Part shown: piece after piece, positions 1-5,069 of the stretch
How positions within the stretch are numbered: position 1 is the first letter of the stretch
Layout: every line of letters begins with the position of its first letter
NCBI GenBank assembly: GCA_910583815.1
Contig: CAJTZB010000176.1
Span: 1 to 5,069 of the forward strand
DNA from: an uncultured Lachnospiraceae bacterium
GTDB lineage: Bacteria; Bacillota; Clostridia; Lachnospirales; Lachnospiraceae
DNA length: 5,069 nucleotides
Reading direction: 5' to 3'
Notes under the pieces: model-generated
Told to the model about the DNA's origin: nothing
Seen by the model: only the letters and a program-made list of their open reading frames with translations
Databases searched by the model: none
Translations under genes and position numbers: made by a program

Positions 1-637
1 GGTCCGCGGTCAATCCAAGCATCTGCAGGAGCTTGGAAAGCGATGCCGCCTTGTCGATTCCCATTGGCATCACCTCAAGAAAATACGGTTCGGAACGGAA
101 AATATTCAAAAATCCGTGGTACTTCTGTTTTAACGCCGTTTCTACTTCTATCAACCGCTCTGGTTCGCCTGTCATCAAGCATTTGTTGACCGGAAAATTC
201 ACATATGACTTAAAATCTTCCACCTCTTTTATAACAATATTATTTAATCTTGCTTCCAGCTCCATATAGGAATCCACTGGTGTAGCCGCAATTGCACCTT
301 CCTCGTCATAAGTCAGCATACCGACCCCCTGCTCCGCTGCATCCTCCTGCAAAGCTGCCACTACTGTGCTGCTTATCAGTTTTTGATAAACAATTTCTTC
401 TGTTTTACAGTTGATAATCCGCCCGCCATTATAGGTCAGCACGTAGTTCCCATATTTTTGAAGCTGCAATGCATCTGCCATCCGCTTAACACCCAGCGGA
501 GGACGGCCTGAAGCTATTGCTACCCGAAAGCCTCTTTCCTGAATTTCCAATAATGCTGCCAATGTCTCCGGTGAAATTTCCTTGCTTGAATTGGTCAATG
601 TCCCATCAATATCAAGCACAATCATTTTGTAATCCAT
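1..637 (-). CDS. Cof-type HAD-IIB family hydrolase, 3' end cut by window edge
   Basis: A haloacid-dehalogenase phosphatase of the Cof/YidA type, a cytosolic family that removes phosphate from sugar phosphates, flavin nucleotides and similar metabolites; the substrate cannot be read from sequence. From the ATG at 635-637, 212 complete residues are visible. Motif I is IVLDIDGTLT at residues 6-15, with nucleophile D9 and acid/base D11. Motif II is AIASGRP at 40-46 with S43. YNGG at 69-72 begins the C2B cap. EVMPMGIDKAASL at 188-200 contains the conserved motif III lysine, K196. Family members usually run to about 260-290 residues, so the final part, including the Mg-binding GDxxND motif IV, lies beyond base 1. 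The start is supported by GGGAGG (646-651) with 8 nt spacing. The gene follows rfbD by 120 bp of structured sequence (E1). No clear promoter was seen, so it may be read through from the rfb genes or transcribed separately. Its metabolic link to them is unknown. Confidence 0.93.
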   Translation of the reverse strand, partial: MDYKMIVLDIDGTLTNSSKEISPETLAALLEIQERGFRVAIASGRPPLGVKRMADALQLQKYGNYVLTYNGGRIINCKTEEIVYQKLISSTVVAALQEDAAEQGVGMLTYDEEGAIAATPVDSYMELEARLNNIVIKEVEDFKSYVNFPVNKCLMTGEPERLIEVETALKQKYHGFLNIFRSEPYFLEVMPMGIDKAASLSKLLQMLGLTAD

Positions 638-650
638 CCGTATTTCCTCC

Positions 651-776
651 CCATGCCGGAGCTTTTTTTGCGAAGGCCGCGAGCAAAATCTCAAATTTTG
701 CTCTGCGATTTCGAGTTTGTGGCTCCGGCACAAACTCAGGATTGAAAAATCAGCACATCAGTGTGACTTTTCAATC
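651..776 (-). repeat. Structured intergenic element E1 (nested inverted repeats)
   Basis: This stretch between rfbD and the HAD gene is packed with perfect complementary arms. In transcript order: GATTGAAAA (740-748) pairs with TTTTCAATC (768-776), with a further TCA/TGA and CAC/GTG inside, and the rfbD stop codon sits in the apical loop. GAGTTTGTG (713-721) pairs with CACAAACTC (729-737) around a 7-nt loop. GAGCAAAAT (681-689) pairs with ATTTTGCTC (695-703), extended by CGC/GCG across one bulged base. An outer pair joins TGCCGGAGC (654-662) to GCTCCGGCA (722-730). The outer arm lies in the loop of the second hairpin, so the two pairings form a pseudoknot or exclude each other. No hairpin is followed by a U-tract, so this is not a standard terminator. 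The layout matches E2 (4588-4677). The boundaries are approximate and the repeat-family assignment is inferred from only two copies. Confidence 0.7.
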
Positions 777-1669
777 TTTTCCCTGCATTTTATTGCCCGC
801 TTCACAGAATCTTTCCAGTCCGGAAGCAGACAAAGCCCTGCCTCTTTCAGTTCCTCCATAGAAAGCCTGCTGTTTTTTGGGCGTTTTGCTATTTTTTTTG
901 CTTTTGTATTGTTTTCTTTACTATCTTGCAGCCTATTAAGCATACTCTGTTCATACCATTCACTTGACACTGGCACAATCTCTGCAGGAAGCCCGGCTGT
1001 CTCCATAATATAAGCCGCATATTCCGCAAACGAGCATTCTCCCTGCCCGGCCGCGTGATAGGTTCCATAGCGTCCTGTCTGAATAAGAGCAAGCAGCAAA
1101 GCAGCAAGCTCTTTTGCATAGACCGGCGCTCCCACTTGGTCATCGACAACCATAATCTGACGTTTTTCCGCTCCAAGCCGCAGCATCGTAGCAAGAAAGT
1201 TCGTACCTGTGTCGCCATAAGTCCAAGAAGAACGCACAATATAATGCTTTTTCAGGCTTTTTGCAATCAGTTCTCCTTCGTACTTTGACTGCCCATATAC
1301 GCTAAGCGGCCTTGGCTGCTCCGATTCCTTATGCGGAGCCTGCCCTTCACCATCAAATACATAATCCGTACTAATATAGCAAAGCACAGCGTCCAGCTCC
1401 CTGCAGCTTTCTGCAATTGCTCTTGTACCCTCTACATTGACCGCGCGGCAAATTTCCGGGTCTGTTTCTGCCAAATCCACGCTTGTATATGCTGCACAGT
1501 GAAATACGACATCCGGTTTTTTTTCATGCAGAAAGCGCATTACCTGCTCTGGCTCCGTCAAGTCGGCATCTTTTCGCGTCATTGCCACATAATTTAGCTT
1601 CTGTCGTCCGCATTCCTCTGCCAAAGCACTGCCAAGCATCCCATTTGCACCTGTAATTAACAAATTCAA
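758..1669 (-). CDS. rfbD: dTDP-4-dehydrorhamnose reductase RfbD/RmlD
   Basis: Cytosolic NAD(P)H-dependent reductase for the last step of dTDP-L-rhamnose synthesis, reducing the C4 keto group of dTDP-6-deoxy-L-lyxo-4-hexulose. It is an extended short-chain dehydrogenase of 303 residues, near the usual 280-300. Visible motifs are the Rossmann dinucleotide loop GANGMLG (7-13), CAAYTSVDLAE (58-68), STDYVFDG (100-107), the catalytic pair Y125xxxK129 in YGQSK, SSWTYG (147-152), VVDDQVGAP (174-182) and AKRPKNSRL (261-269). The start codon is TTG (1667-1669), chosen because AAGAAGGG (1678-1685) lies 8 nt upstream and GANGMLG then falls at the expected N-terminal position. TTGA overlaps the rfbA stop by three bases, the arrangement seen with ATGA coupling. 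A Lys/Asn-rich stretch at about residues 243-259 lengthens the loop before the AKRP motif relative to typical members as I recall them. The stop codon lies within the first hairpin of E1. Confidence 0.96.
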   Translation of the reverse strand: MNLLITGANGMLGSALAEECGRQKLNYVAMTRKDADLTEPEQVMRFLHEKKPDVVFHCAAYTSVDLAETDPEICRAVNVEGTRAIAESCRELDAVLCYISTDYVFDGEGQAPHKESEQPRPLSVYGQSKYEGELIAKSLKKHYIVRSSWTYGDTGTNFLATMLRLGAEKRQIMVVDDQVGAPVYAKELAALLLALIQTGRYGTYHAAGQGECSFAEYAAYIMETAGLPAEIVPVSSEWYEQSMLNRLQDSKENNTKAKKIAKRPKNSRLSMEELKEAGLCLLPDWKDSVKRAIKCREKIEKSH

Positions 1670-2544
1670 TATTTTTTCCCTTCTTCACAGATATTCTTCA
1701 AATAAGCCCCATACGCAGTTGCCCGATATTTTTCTGCATATGCTGCCAAAGCTTCTCTGCTCAAAAAACCCTGGCGAAATGCTGCTTCTTCCAGCATTCC
1801 GATATGGGTTCCGTTCTCTTGTTGTATCCTTTTTACAACTTCCTGCGCTTCCCAAAGAGATGCCACCGTCCCCATATCCATCCAGATTGTATCTTTGTCA
1901 AGGCATACGACTTCTAAGTCCCCGGCATTCAAATAGCGGTTGTTTAAATCGGTAATCTCAAGCTCTCCTCTGGCAGAAGGCGTCAGCTCTGCCGCAAATT
2001 CCGATGCCCTGCCATCATAAAAATACAGCCCGGTCACACAGTAATCCGACTTCGGTTTCTCTGGCTTCTCTTCAATTGAAACTGCCCTGTGCTGCGAATC
2101 AAATTCCACAACACCAAACCGCTCCGGTGTTTTTGTATAAGCAGCAAAAATTGTAGCACCTCTTTCTTTTTTTGCTGCTTTTTTCAGCAGCAAAGGAAGC
2201 CCTGCCCCATGAAAAAGATTGTCACCAAGAATCATTGCACATGGCTCGCCTCCGATAAATTCCCTGCCAAGCAAAAAGGCCTGTGCCAGACCCTCCGGTT
2301 TTTCCTGCACCATATAGGAAAGCGAAATCCCAAGCGCTTCCCCACTGCCAAACAGCCGCCTAAAGTTCGGCAAATCCTCTGGTGTTGAAATAATGAGAAT
2401 CTCGTGGATTCCTGCCTGCAAAAGCGTGGACATCGGATAATAAATCATTGGCTTGTCATAGACCGGCAGCAGCTGCTTGGAAGTAACGAGCGTCATTGGG
2501 AACAGACGGCTTCCTGTTCCTCCTGCTAAAATAATTCCTTTCAT
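1666..2544 (-). CDS. rfbA: Glucose-1-phosphate thymidylyltransferase RfbA/RmlA
   Basis: Cytosolic nucleotidyltransferase that joins dTTP and glucose-1-phosphate to give dTDP-glucose and pyrophosphate, the committing step of dTDP-L-rhamnose synthesis. It has 292 residues, the usual length. Motifs: the nucleotide-binding GGTGSRLFPMT (8-18), SKQLLPVYDKPMIYYP (22-37), QEKPEGLAQAF (80-90), GDNLFHG with metal-binding D108 (107-113), ERFGVVEFD (141-149), IEEKP (157-161), GELEITDLNN (193-202) and WMDMGT with D223 as the second expected metal ligand (221-226). The ATG at 2542-2544 is chosen because GGAG (2550-2553) lies 5 nt before it and MKGIILAGGTG is the canonical N-terminus. An in-frame ATG 93 bases upstream would lie inside rfbB and add residues with no family counterpart. 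The gene sits 22 bp after the rfbB stop. The family usually has WLDTGT where this protein has WMDMGT. Confidence 0.97.
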   Translation of the reverse strand: MKGIILAGGTGSRLFPMTLVTSKQLLPVYDKPMIYYPMSTLLQAGIHEILIISTPEDLPNFRRLFGSGEALGISLSYMVQEKPEGLAQAFLLGREFIGGEPCAMILGDNLFHGAGLPLLLKKAAKKERGATIFAAYTKTPERFGVVEFDSQHRAVSIEEKPEKPKSDYCVTGLYFYDGRASEFAAELTPSARGELEITDLNNRYLNAGDLEVVCLDKDTIWMDMGTVASLWEAQEVVKRIQQENGTHIGMLEEAAFRQGFLSREALAAYAEKYRATAYGAYLKNICEEGKKY

Positions 2545-2549
2545 CTGAT

Positions 2550-2553
2550 CTCC
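2550..2553 (-). promoter_or_regulatory. Ribosome binding site of rfbA
   Basis: GGAG with 5 nt spacing to the ATG at 2544. It settles the start of rfbA at MKGIILAGG rather than at the in-frame ATG inside the rfbB coding sequence. Confidence 0.8.
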
Positions 2554-2566
2554 ATTCCGAAAACGG

Positions 2567-3574
2567 TTATATTTTGTAAGCTGCCCATTCTCTATGTTCT
2601 GCATACCACCTGACAGTTGCTGCAAGCCCTTCCTCAAATCCCATTTTCGGCTGCCATCCGGTTGCCTGCATCAGCTTTGTGGCATCAATCGCATACCTTC
2701 TGTCATGCCCTGGCCGGTCGGCCACAAATGAAATCAGCCCTTCGTCTTTGGAAAGTTCCTTCAGTATCTGGTGAATCACCGCCAGATTGTCCTTTTCGTT
2801 ATTTCCTCCGACATTGTAAACTTCTCCGCATATCCCATGCTCCAAAATTGCCATAATTGCCGCGCAATGATCCTCTACATACAGCCAGTCACGCACATTT
2901 TTCCCTGTACCATAGACCGGAAGCGGCTTTCCAGAAAGCGCATGGTCTGTCATCAGCGGAATCAGCTTTTCCCAGTGCTGATATGGACCGTAATTATTGG
3001 AACAGCGTGAAATCGTTACCGGAAGACCATACGTCCTAAAGTACGACAGCACAAGCAAATCTGCAGATGCCTTGGATGCAGAATAAGGGCTTGATGCATG
3101 GAGCGGAGATTCTTCGGTAAACTTTAAGTCCGGACGGTCAAGCGGCAAATCCCCATAGACTTCATCGGTTGATACCTGATGATAGCGCCTGACACCAAAT
3201 TGCCTTGCTGCATCCAACAGCACACCGGTGCCAATCACATTAGTCCAAAGAAACAGTTCCGGTCCTGTAATAGAACGGTCTACATGGCTTTCCGCCGCAA
3301 AATGCACAACAACCTCCGGATGTTCTTCTTCAAACAGCGCCATCACCGCTGCCCTGTCTGCCACATCACCCTTTACAAAACGAAATCTCTCAGATTCCGG
3401 CATATGAGCATCCTCTATATCTTTTATGGCATCTTCTATTGATTCGATATGCCCTGCATAGGTCAGTGCATCATAGCAGATAACGCGTTCTGCAAACCCA
3501 TGTTTTAAAACATATCTCAGAAAATTAGCCCCAATAAAACCTGCCCCTCCGGTAACTAACATTGTTTTTACCAT
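2567..3574 (-). CDS. rfbB: dTDP-glucose 4,6-dehydratase RfbB/RmlB
   Basis: Cytosolic NAD-dependent extended SDR enzyme that converts dTDP-glucose to dTDP-4-dehydro-6-deoxy-glucose, the second step of dTDP-L-rhamnose synthesis. It has 335 residues, typical for the family. Motifs: Rossmann loop TGGAGFIG (8-15), YDALTYAG (34-41), GDVADR (69-74), HFAAESHVDRSI (91-102), catalytic STDEVYG with T136-D137-E138 (135-141), Y164xxxK168 in YSASK, SRCSNNYGPYQ (189-199), PVYGTGKNVRDWLYVED (219-235) and a C-terminal NVGGNNEKDN substrate-binding segment. The ATG at 3572-3574 overlaps the trpS stop by one base (TAATG), with AGAGAGGA at 3582-3589 as ribosome binding site inside the trpS 3' end. Translation is therefore probably coupled to trpS. 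A start four codons later is possible but would place the site further away. In the usual gene order rfbA and rfbC come before rfbB; here rfbB comes first and rfbC is missing. Confidence 0.97.
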   Translation of the reverse strand: MVKTMLVTGGAGFIGANFLRYVLKHGFAERVICYDALTYAGHIESIEDAIKDIEDAHMPESERFRFVKGDVADRAAVMALFEEEHPEVVVHFAAESHVDRSITGPELFLWTNVIGTGVLLDAARQFGVRRYHQVSTDEVYGDLPLDRPDLKFTEESPLHASSPYSASKASADLLVLSYFRTYGLPVTISRCSNNYGPYQHWEKLIPLMTDHALSGKPLPVYGTGKNVRDWLYVEDHCAAIMAILEHGICGEVYNVGGNNEKDNLAVIHQILKELSKDEGLISFVADRPGHDRRYAIDATKLMQATGWQPKMGFEEGLAATVRWYAEHREWAAYKI

Positions 3575-4578
3575 TAGCGTATCCTCTCTGGAAAACCAAC
3601 TTTTTTCTGTACTTTACGCAGCGTTTTTGTTGCAACATATTCTGCCCTCTGCGCACCGTTCTTAATTACAGTGTCCAGATAAGTCTTGTCTTTTGAAAGC
3701 TCTTCTATCCTATCCTGCAATGGCTTTAAAACAGAAACAACAGTCTCCCCAACTGCTTCTTTGAATTCTCCATAACCTCTTCCGGAAAACTCTGCTTCGA
3801 CATCTTTTGGTGCCTTTGAAGTGCAGGCAGAGTAAATATCAATCAGGTTCTTGATACCAGGCTGCTCATCACGGTAGCAGATACTGCCTTCTGAATCCGT
3901 CACTGCACGTTTGAATTTTCTCATAATCGTGTCCGGATCATCCAATAGGTAAATGCTTGCATTCGGGTTTTCATCCGACTTTGACATTTTCTTTTCCGGT
4001 TCCTGCAGGCTCATAATCTTTGCGCCGGATTTCCCAATATAAGCTTCCGGAATTGTAAATACATCTCCATAAATTCCGTTGAAGCGCTGTGCAATATCCC
4101 TTGTAATTTCCAGATGCTGCATCTGGTCAATTCCAACCGGCACCAAATCCGCCTGAAACAGCAAAATATCTGCTGCCATCAACACAGGATATGTGAAGAG
4201 TCCGGCATTGATATTATCTGCATGTTTTGCTGCCTTATCTTTGAACTGTGTCATCCGCTGCAGCTCACCCATATACGTAAAGCAATTTAAAATCCATGCC
4301 AGCTCTGCATGTGCCGACACATGCGACTGATAGTAGATACAGTTTTTCTCCGGGTCAATCCCTGCTGCAAGGTAAAGCGTCAAAAGCGCCCTCGCCCTTT
4401 TGCGCAGTTCTGCCGGGTCCTGCCTTACAGTAATGGAATGTTCATCTACTACGCAATAAAAACAGTTGTACTCTTCGCTGAGTGTCACCCAGTTCCTAAG
4501 CGCCCCAAGATAGTTCCCAAGTGTAAGTTTTCCCGTTGCCTGCATTCCGCTGAATAATGTTTTCTTCGTTCCGTCCAT
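3574..4578 (-). CDS. trpS: Tryptophanyl-tRNA synthetase TrpRS
   Basis: Class I aminoacyl-tRNA synthetase that charges tRNA-Trp with tryptophan using ATP; a cytosolic dimer in the family. It has 334 residues from the chosen start, a normal bacterial length. Motifs: LFSGMQATGKLTLGNYLGA (8-26) with TLGN as the HIGH signature, YCVVDEHSIT (41-50), GELQRMTQFKDK (104-115), YPVLMAADILL (130-140) with the Trp-recognising Asp at 137, PVGIDQMQHLE (147-157) and KKMSKSDENPN (196-206) with KMSKS at 197-201. An in-frame ATG at 4588-4590 would add MGIK but has no ribosome binding site. The ATG at 4576-4578 has GGGGA (4584-4588) 5 nt upstream and gives the usual short N-terminus, so it is preferred. The gene lies downstream of a T-box leader with a Trp codon, as expected for a synthetase induced by uncharged tRNA-Trp. 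Its stop overlaps the rfbB start. Confidence 0.97.
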   Translation of the reverse strand: MDGTKKTLFSGMQATGKLTLGNYLGALRNWVTLSEEYNCFYCVVDEHSITVRQDPAELRKRARALLTLYLAAGIDPEKNCIYYQSHVSAHAELAWILNCFTYMGELQRMTQFKDKAAKHADNINAGLFTYPVLMAADILLFQADLVPVGIDQMQHLEITRDIAQRFNGIYGDVFTIPEAYIGKSGAKIMSLQEPEKKMSKSDENPNASIYLLDDPDTIMRKFKRAVTDSEGSICYRDEQPGIKNLIDIYSACTSKAPKDVEAEFSGRGYGEFKEAVGETVVSVLKPLQDRIEELSKDKTYLDTVIKNGAQRAEYVATKTLRKVQKKVGFPERIR

Positions 4579-4583
4579 CTTAA

Positions 4584-4588
4584 TCCCC
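4584..4588 (-). promoter_or_regulatory. Ribosome binding site of trpS
   Basis: GGGGA, 5 nt before the ATG at 4578. It favours that start over the ATG at 4590, whose upstream sequence is A-rich with no purine-rich SD match. It lies a few bases after the 3' arm of E2 (4594-4603), so pairing in E2 could affect ribosome access. Confidence 0.6.
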
Positions 4589-4677
4589 ATTTCTGCGTTG
4601 CTTTTTTACGCATAAACGACTTTGTGGCAAGCAACGCACAGACACAAATCGCCGTGTGAAAAACTTGTTTTTCACAC
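4588..4677 (-). repeat. Structured intergenic element E2 (hairpin plus overlapping stems)
   Basis: About 90 bp between the T-box terminator and trpS. In transcript order it has a perfect 10-bp hairpin, GTGTGAAAAA (4654-4663) with TTTTTCACAC (4668-4677) around a 4-nt loop. Next comes a stem between the transcript segments CGATTTGTG (4643-4651) and CACAAAGTCG (4617-4626), 9 bp with one bulge. Its 16-nt loop contains an arm whose plus-strand sequence is AAGCAACGCA (4629-4638). The last part is the complementary arm TGCGTTGCTT on the plus strand (4594-4603), preceded in the transcript by GCGTAAAA. The arm pair and the stem form a pseudoknot or compete. It is no part of the T-box, whose terminator is complete before it. 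E1 (651-776) has the same order of parts. Boundaries are approximate. Confidence 0.7.
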
Positions 4678-4686
4678 TAATCCTAT

Positions 4687-4730
4687 AAAACAAAAAACGC
4701 CTCTGCCCCAAATTTACTGGGACAAAAGCG
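4687..4730 (-). terminator. Intrinsic terminator of the T-box leader
   Basis: In the transcript CGCUUUUGUCCC (4719-4730) pairs over 12 continuous positions, G-U pairs included, with GGGGCAGAGGCG (4698-4709) around a 9-nt loop. The U-tract is UUUUUU (4692-4697), a G, then UUUU (4687-4690). The CCC of the 5' arm can instead pair with the GGG of the T-box sequence (4749-4751), which is the antiterminator alternative. Readthrough should occur when uncharged tRNA-Trp binds the leader. Confidence 0.93.
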
Positions 4731-5003
4731 CCTGCTTCTGCGGTACCACCCGGTTTGATGCCTGACCGGCATCCTCTCAATTTCTCATCCTGTCAGATGA
4801 TGCCTGCTGGTAACGGTCAGGCTGCCGTCCTGTTTTACTAAAAGCTTCTGTGCAAAACTGAACCCGCGATGCAGAACCGCCTGCAGCAAAAGCCTCTTTC
4901 CTCAGGCCCTTGTAAGTCCATTCCCATTGTGCGCCCTGCTGCCTCACACCAACCGGCAGCTCTCTGAAAAAACGCCACAAAGCTACTCTTCTTACGCCTT
5001 GGT
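4687..5003 (-). promoter_or_regulatory. T-box riboswitch leader, Trp (UGG) specifier
   Basis: An untranslated leader that binds uncharged tRNA and chooses between antitermination and termination. The transcript contains the T-box signature GGGUGGUACCGCAG (4738-4751), whose UGGU bulge pairs with the tRNA 3' end. Stem I is closed by GUAAG (4991-4995) with CUUAC (4912-4916). AGAGAG lies just before a CUGCC/GGCAG distal stem with a UUGGUG-containing loop. The specifier is UGG (4918-4920) in the context GAA-UGG-AC, immediately before the closing strand, which matches trpS downstream. A long central stem joins the plus-strand sequences GCCTGACCG (4760-4768) and CGGTCAGGC (4814-4822), with GCATC/GATGC (4769-4773, 4799-4803) inside, and the transcript carries the ACCGUUA sequence common before the antiterminator. 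The 5' boundary rests on the promoter estimate. Confidence 0.94.
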
Positions 5004-5009
5004 TTTTAC

Positions 5010-5038
5010 TTTATCTAGCGTCGGTGTACAGATGGCAA
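5010..5038 (-). promoter_or_regulatory. Candidate sigma-A-type promoter for the T-box-trpS-rfb transcript
   Basis: TTGCCA (5033-5038) matches the -35 consensus at five of six positions. A 17-nt spacer follows, then GATAAA (5010-5015), which matches the -10 at four of six. Transcription would begin near 5001-5003, just before the base of T-box stem I, which is where it should begin. The weak -10 keeps this a candidate only. Nothing recognisable is seen in 5039-5069. Confidence 0.55.
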
Positions 5039-5069
5039 CACGCCTCAACCCATGTGATTTCAGGCATTT

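Noticed and set aside
651..776. Rho-independent terminator after rfbD
   Set aside because: The hairpins are strong, but none is followed by a U-tract in the transcript direction. On the plus strand the T-run at 663-669 has no stem directly before it.
651..776. CRISPR-like or tandem repeat array in the intergenic palindromes
   Set aside because: There are only inverted arms, no regularly spaced direct repeats and no spacers.
2089..2388. Plus-strand open frame antisense to rfbA, one of several antisense frames over the rfb genes and trpS
   Set aside because: It lies opposite a well-conserved coding sequence and has the Cys/Phe/Ser-rich composition of a shadow frame. I saw no recognisable domain in it.
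4580..4780. Open minus-strand frame across the terminator and E2
   Set aside because: It runs through the T-box sequence, the terminator and the palindromic element, and shows no protein-like features. The RNA structures account for the sequence.
4777..4980. Open minus-strand frame in the leader with a Trp-containing stretch (WEW), a possible trp-type leader peptide
   Set aside because: It would begin at TTG without a convincing ribosome binding site. The WEW codons are the T-box specifier loop (GGGAAUGG) read in frame, and the RNA fold explains the region fully.
5011..5067. Short minus-strand reading frame entering from the window edge and ending in TAA at 5011-5013, a possible 3' end of an upstream gene
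   Set aside because: Only about 18 codons are visible, with no recognisable motif, and another frame is also open to 4992. The stretch overlaps the candidate promoter, so a gene end cannot be supported.

Overview
The window looks like chromosome from a low-to-moderate GC Gram-positive of the Clostridia, plausibly Lachnospiraceae. The reasons are a T-box leader in front of an aminoacyl-tRNA synthetase gene, strong GGAGG-type ribosome binding sites, tight overlapping gene junctions and the character of the proteins. The family-level placement is inference. Every supported gene lies on the minus strand, so transcription runs from high to low coordinates.

In transcription order the window holds: a candidate promoter (5010-5038); a T-box leader of about 315 nt with a UGG (Trp) specifier, ending in an intrinsic terminator (4687-5003); a structured intergenic element, here called E2 (4588-4677); trpS, tryptophanyl-tRNA synthetase; rfbB, dTDP-glucose 4,6-dehydratase, joined to trpS by a TAATG overlap; rfbA, glucose-1-phosphate thymidylyltransferase; rfbD, dTDP-4-dehydrorhamnose reductase, which starts at a TTG overlapping the rfbA stop; a second structured element, E1 (651-776), which covers the rfbD stop codon; and a Cof-type HAD hydrolase gene whose 3' end is cut by the window edge.

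RfbA, RfbB and RfbD give three of the four steps from glucose-1-phosphate to dTDP-L-rhamnose, a precursor for cell-surface polysaccharide. The 3,5-epimerase gene rfbC is absent and must lie elsewhere if the pathway is complete. No terminator separates trpS from the rfb genes, so antitermination by uncharged tRNA-Trp would be expected to raise rhamnose-gene transcription along with trpS, unless internal promoters exist.

The main unexplained signal is the pair E1/E2. They differ in sequence but share one layout: a 5' hairpin ending in TTTTTCA, a TTTGTG/CACAAA stem whose loop contains an arm, a run ending CG(C/T)AAAAAA, and a second arm complementary to the first, followed at once by ATGGGGA and the ribosome binding site of the next gene. 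The arm sequences differ between copies, yet each pair matches perfectly. This suggests a repeated, structurally conserved element that can form a pseudoknot or switch between two pairings.
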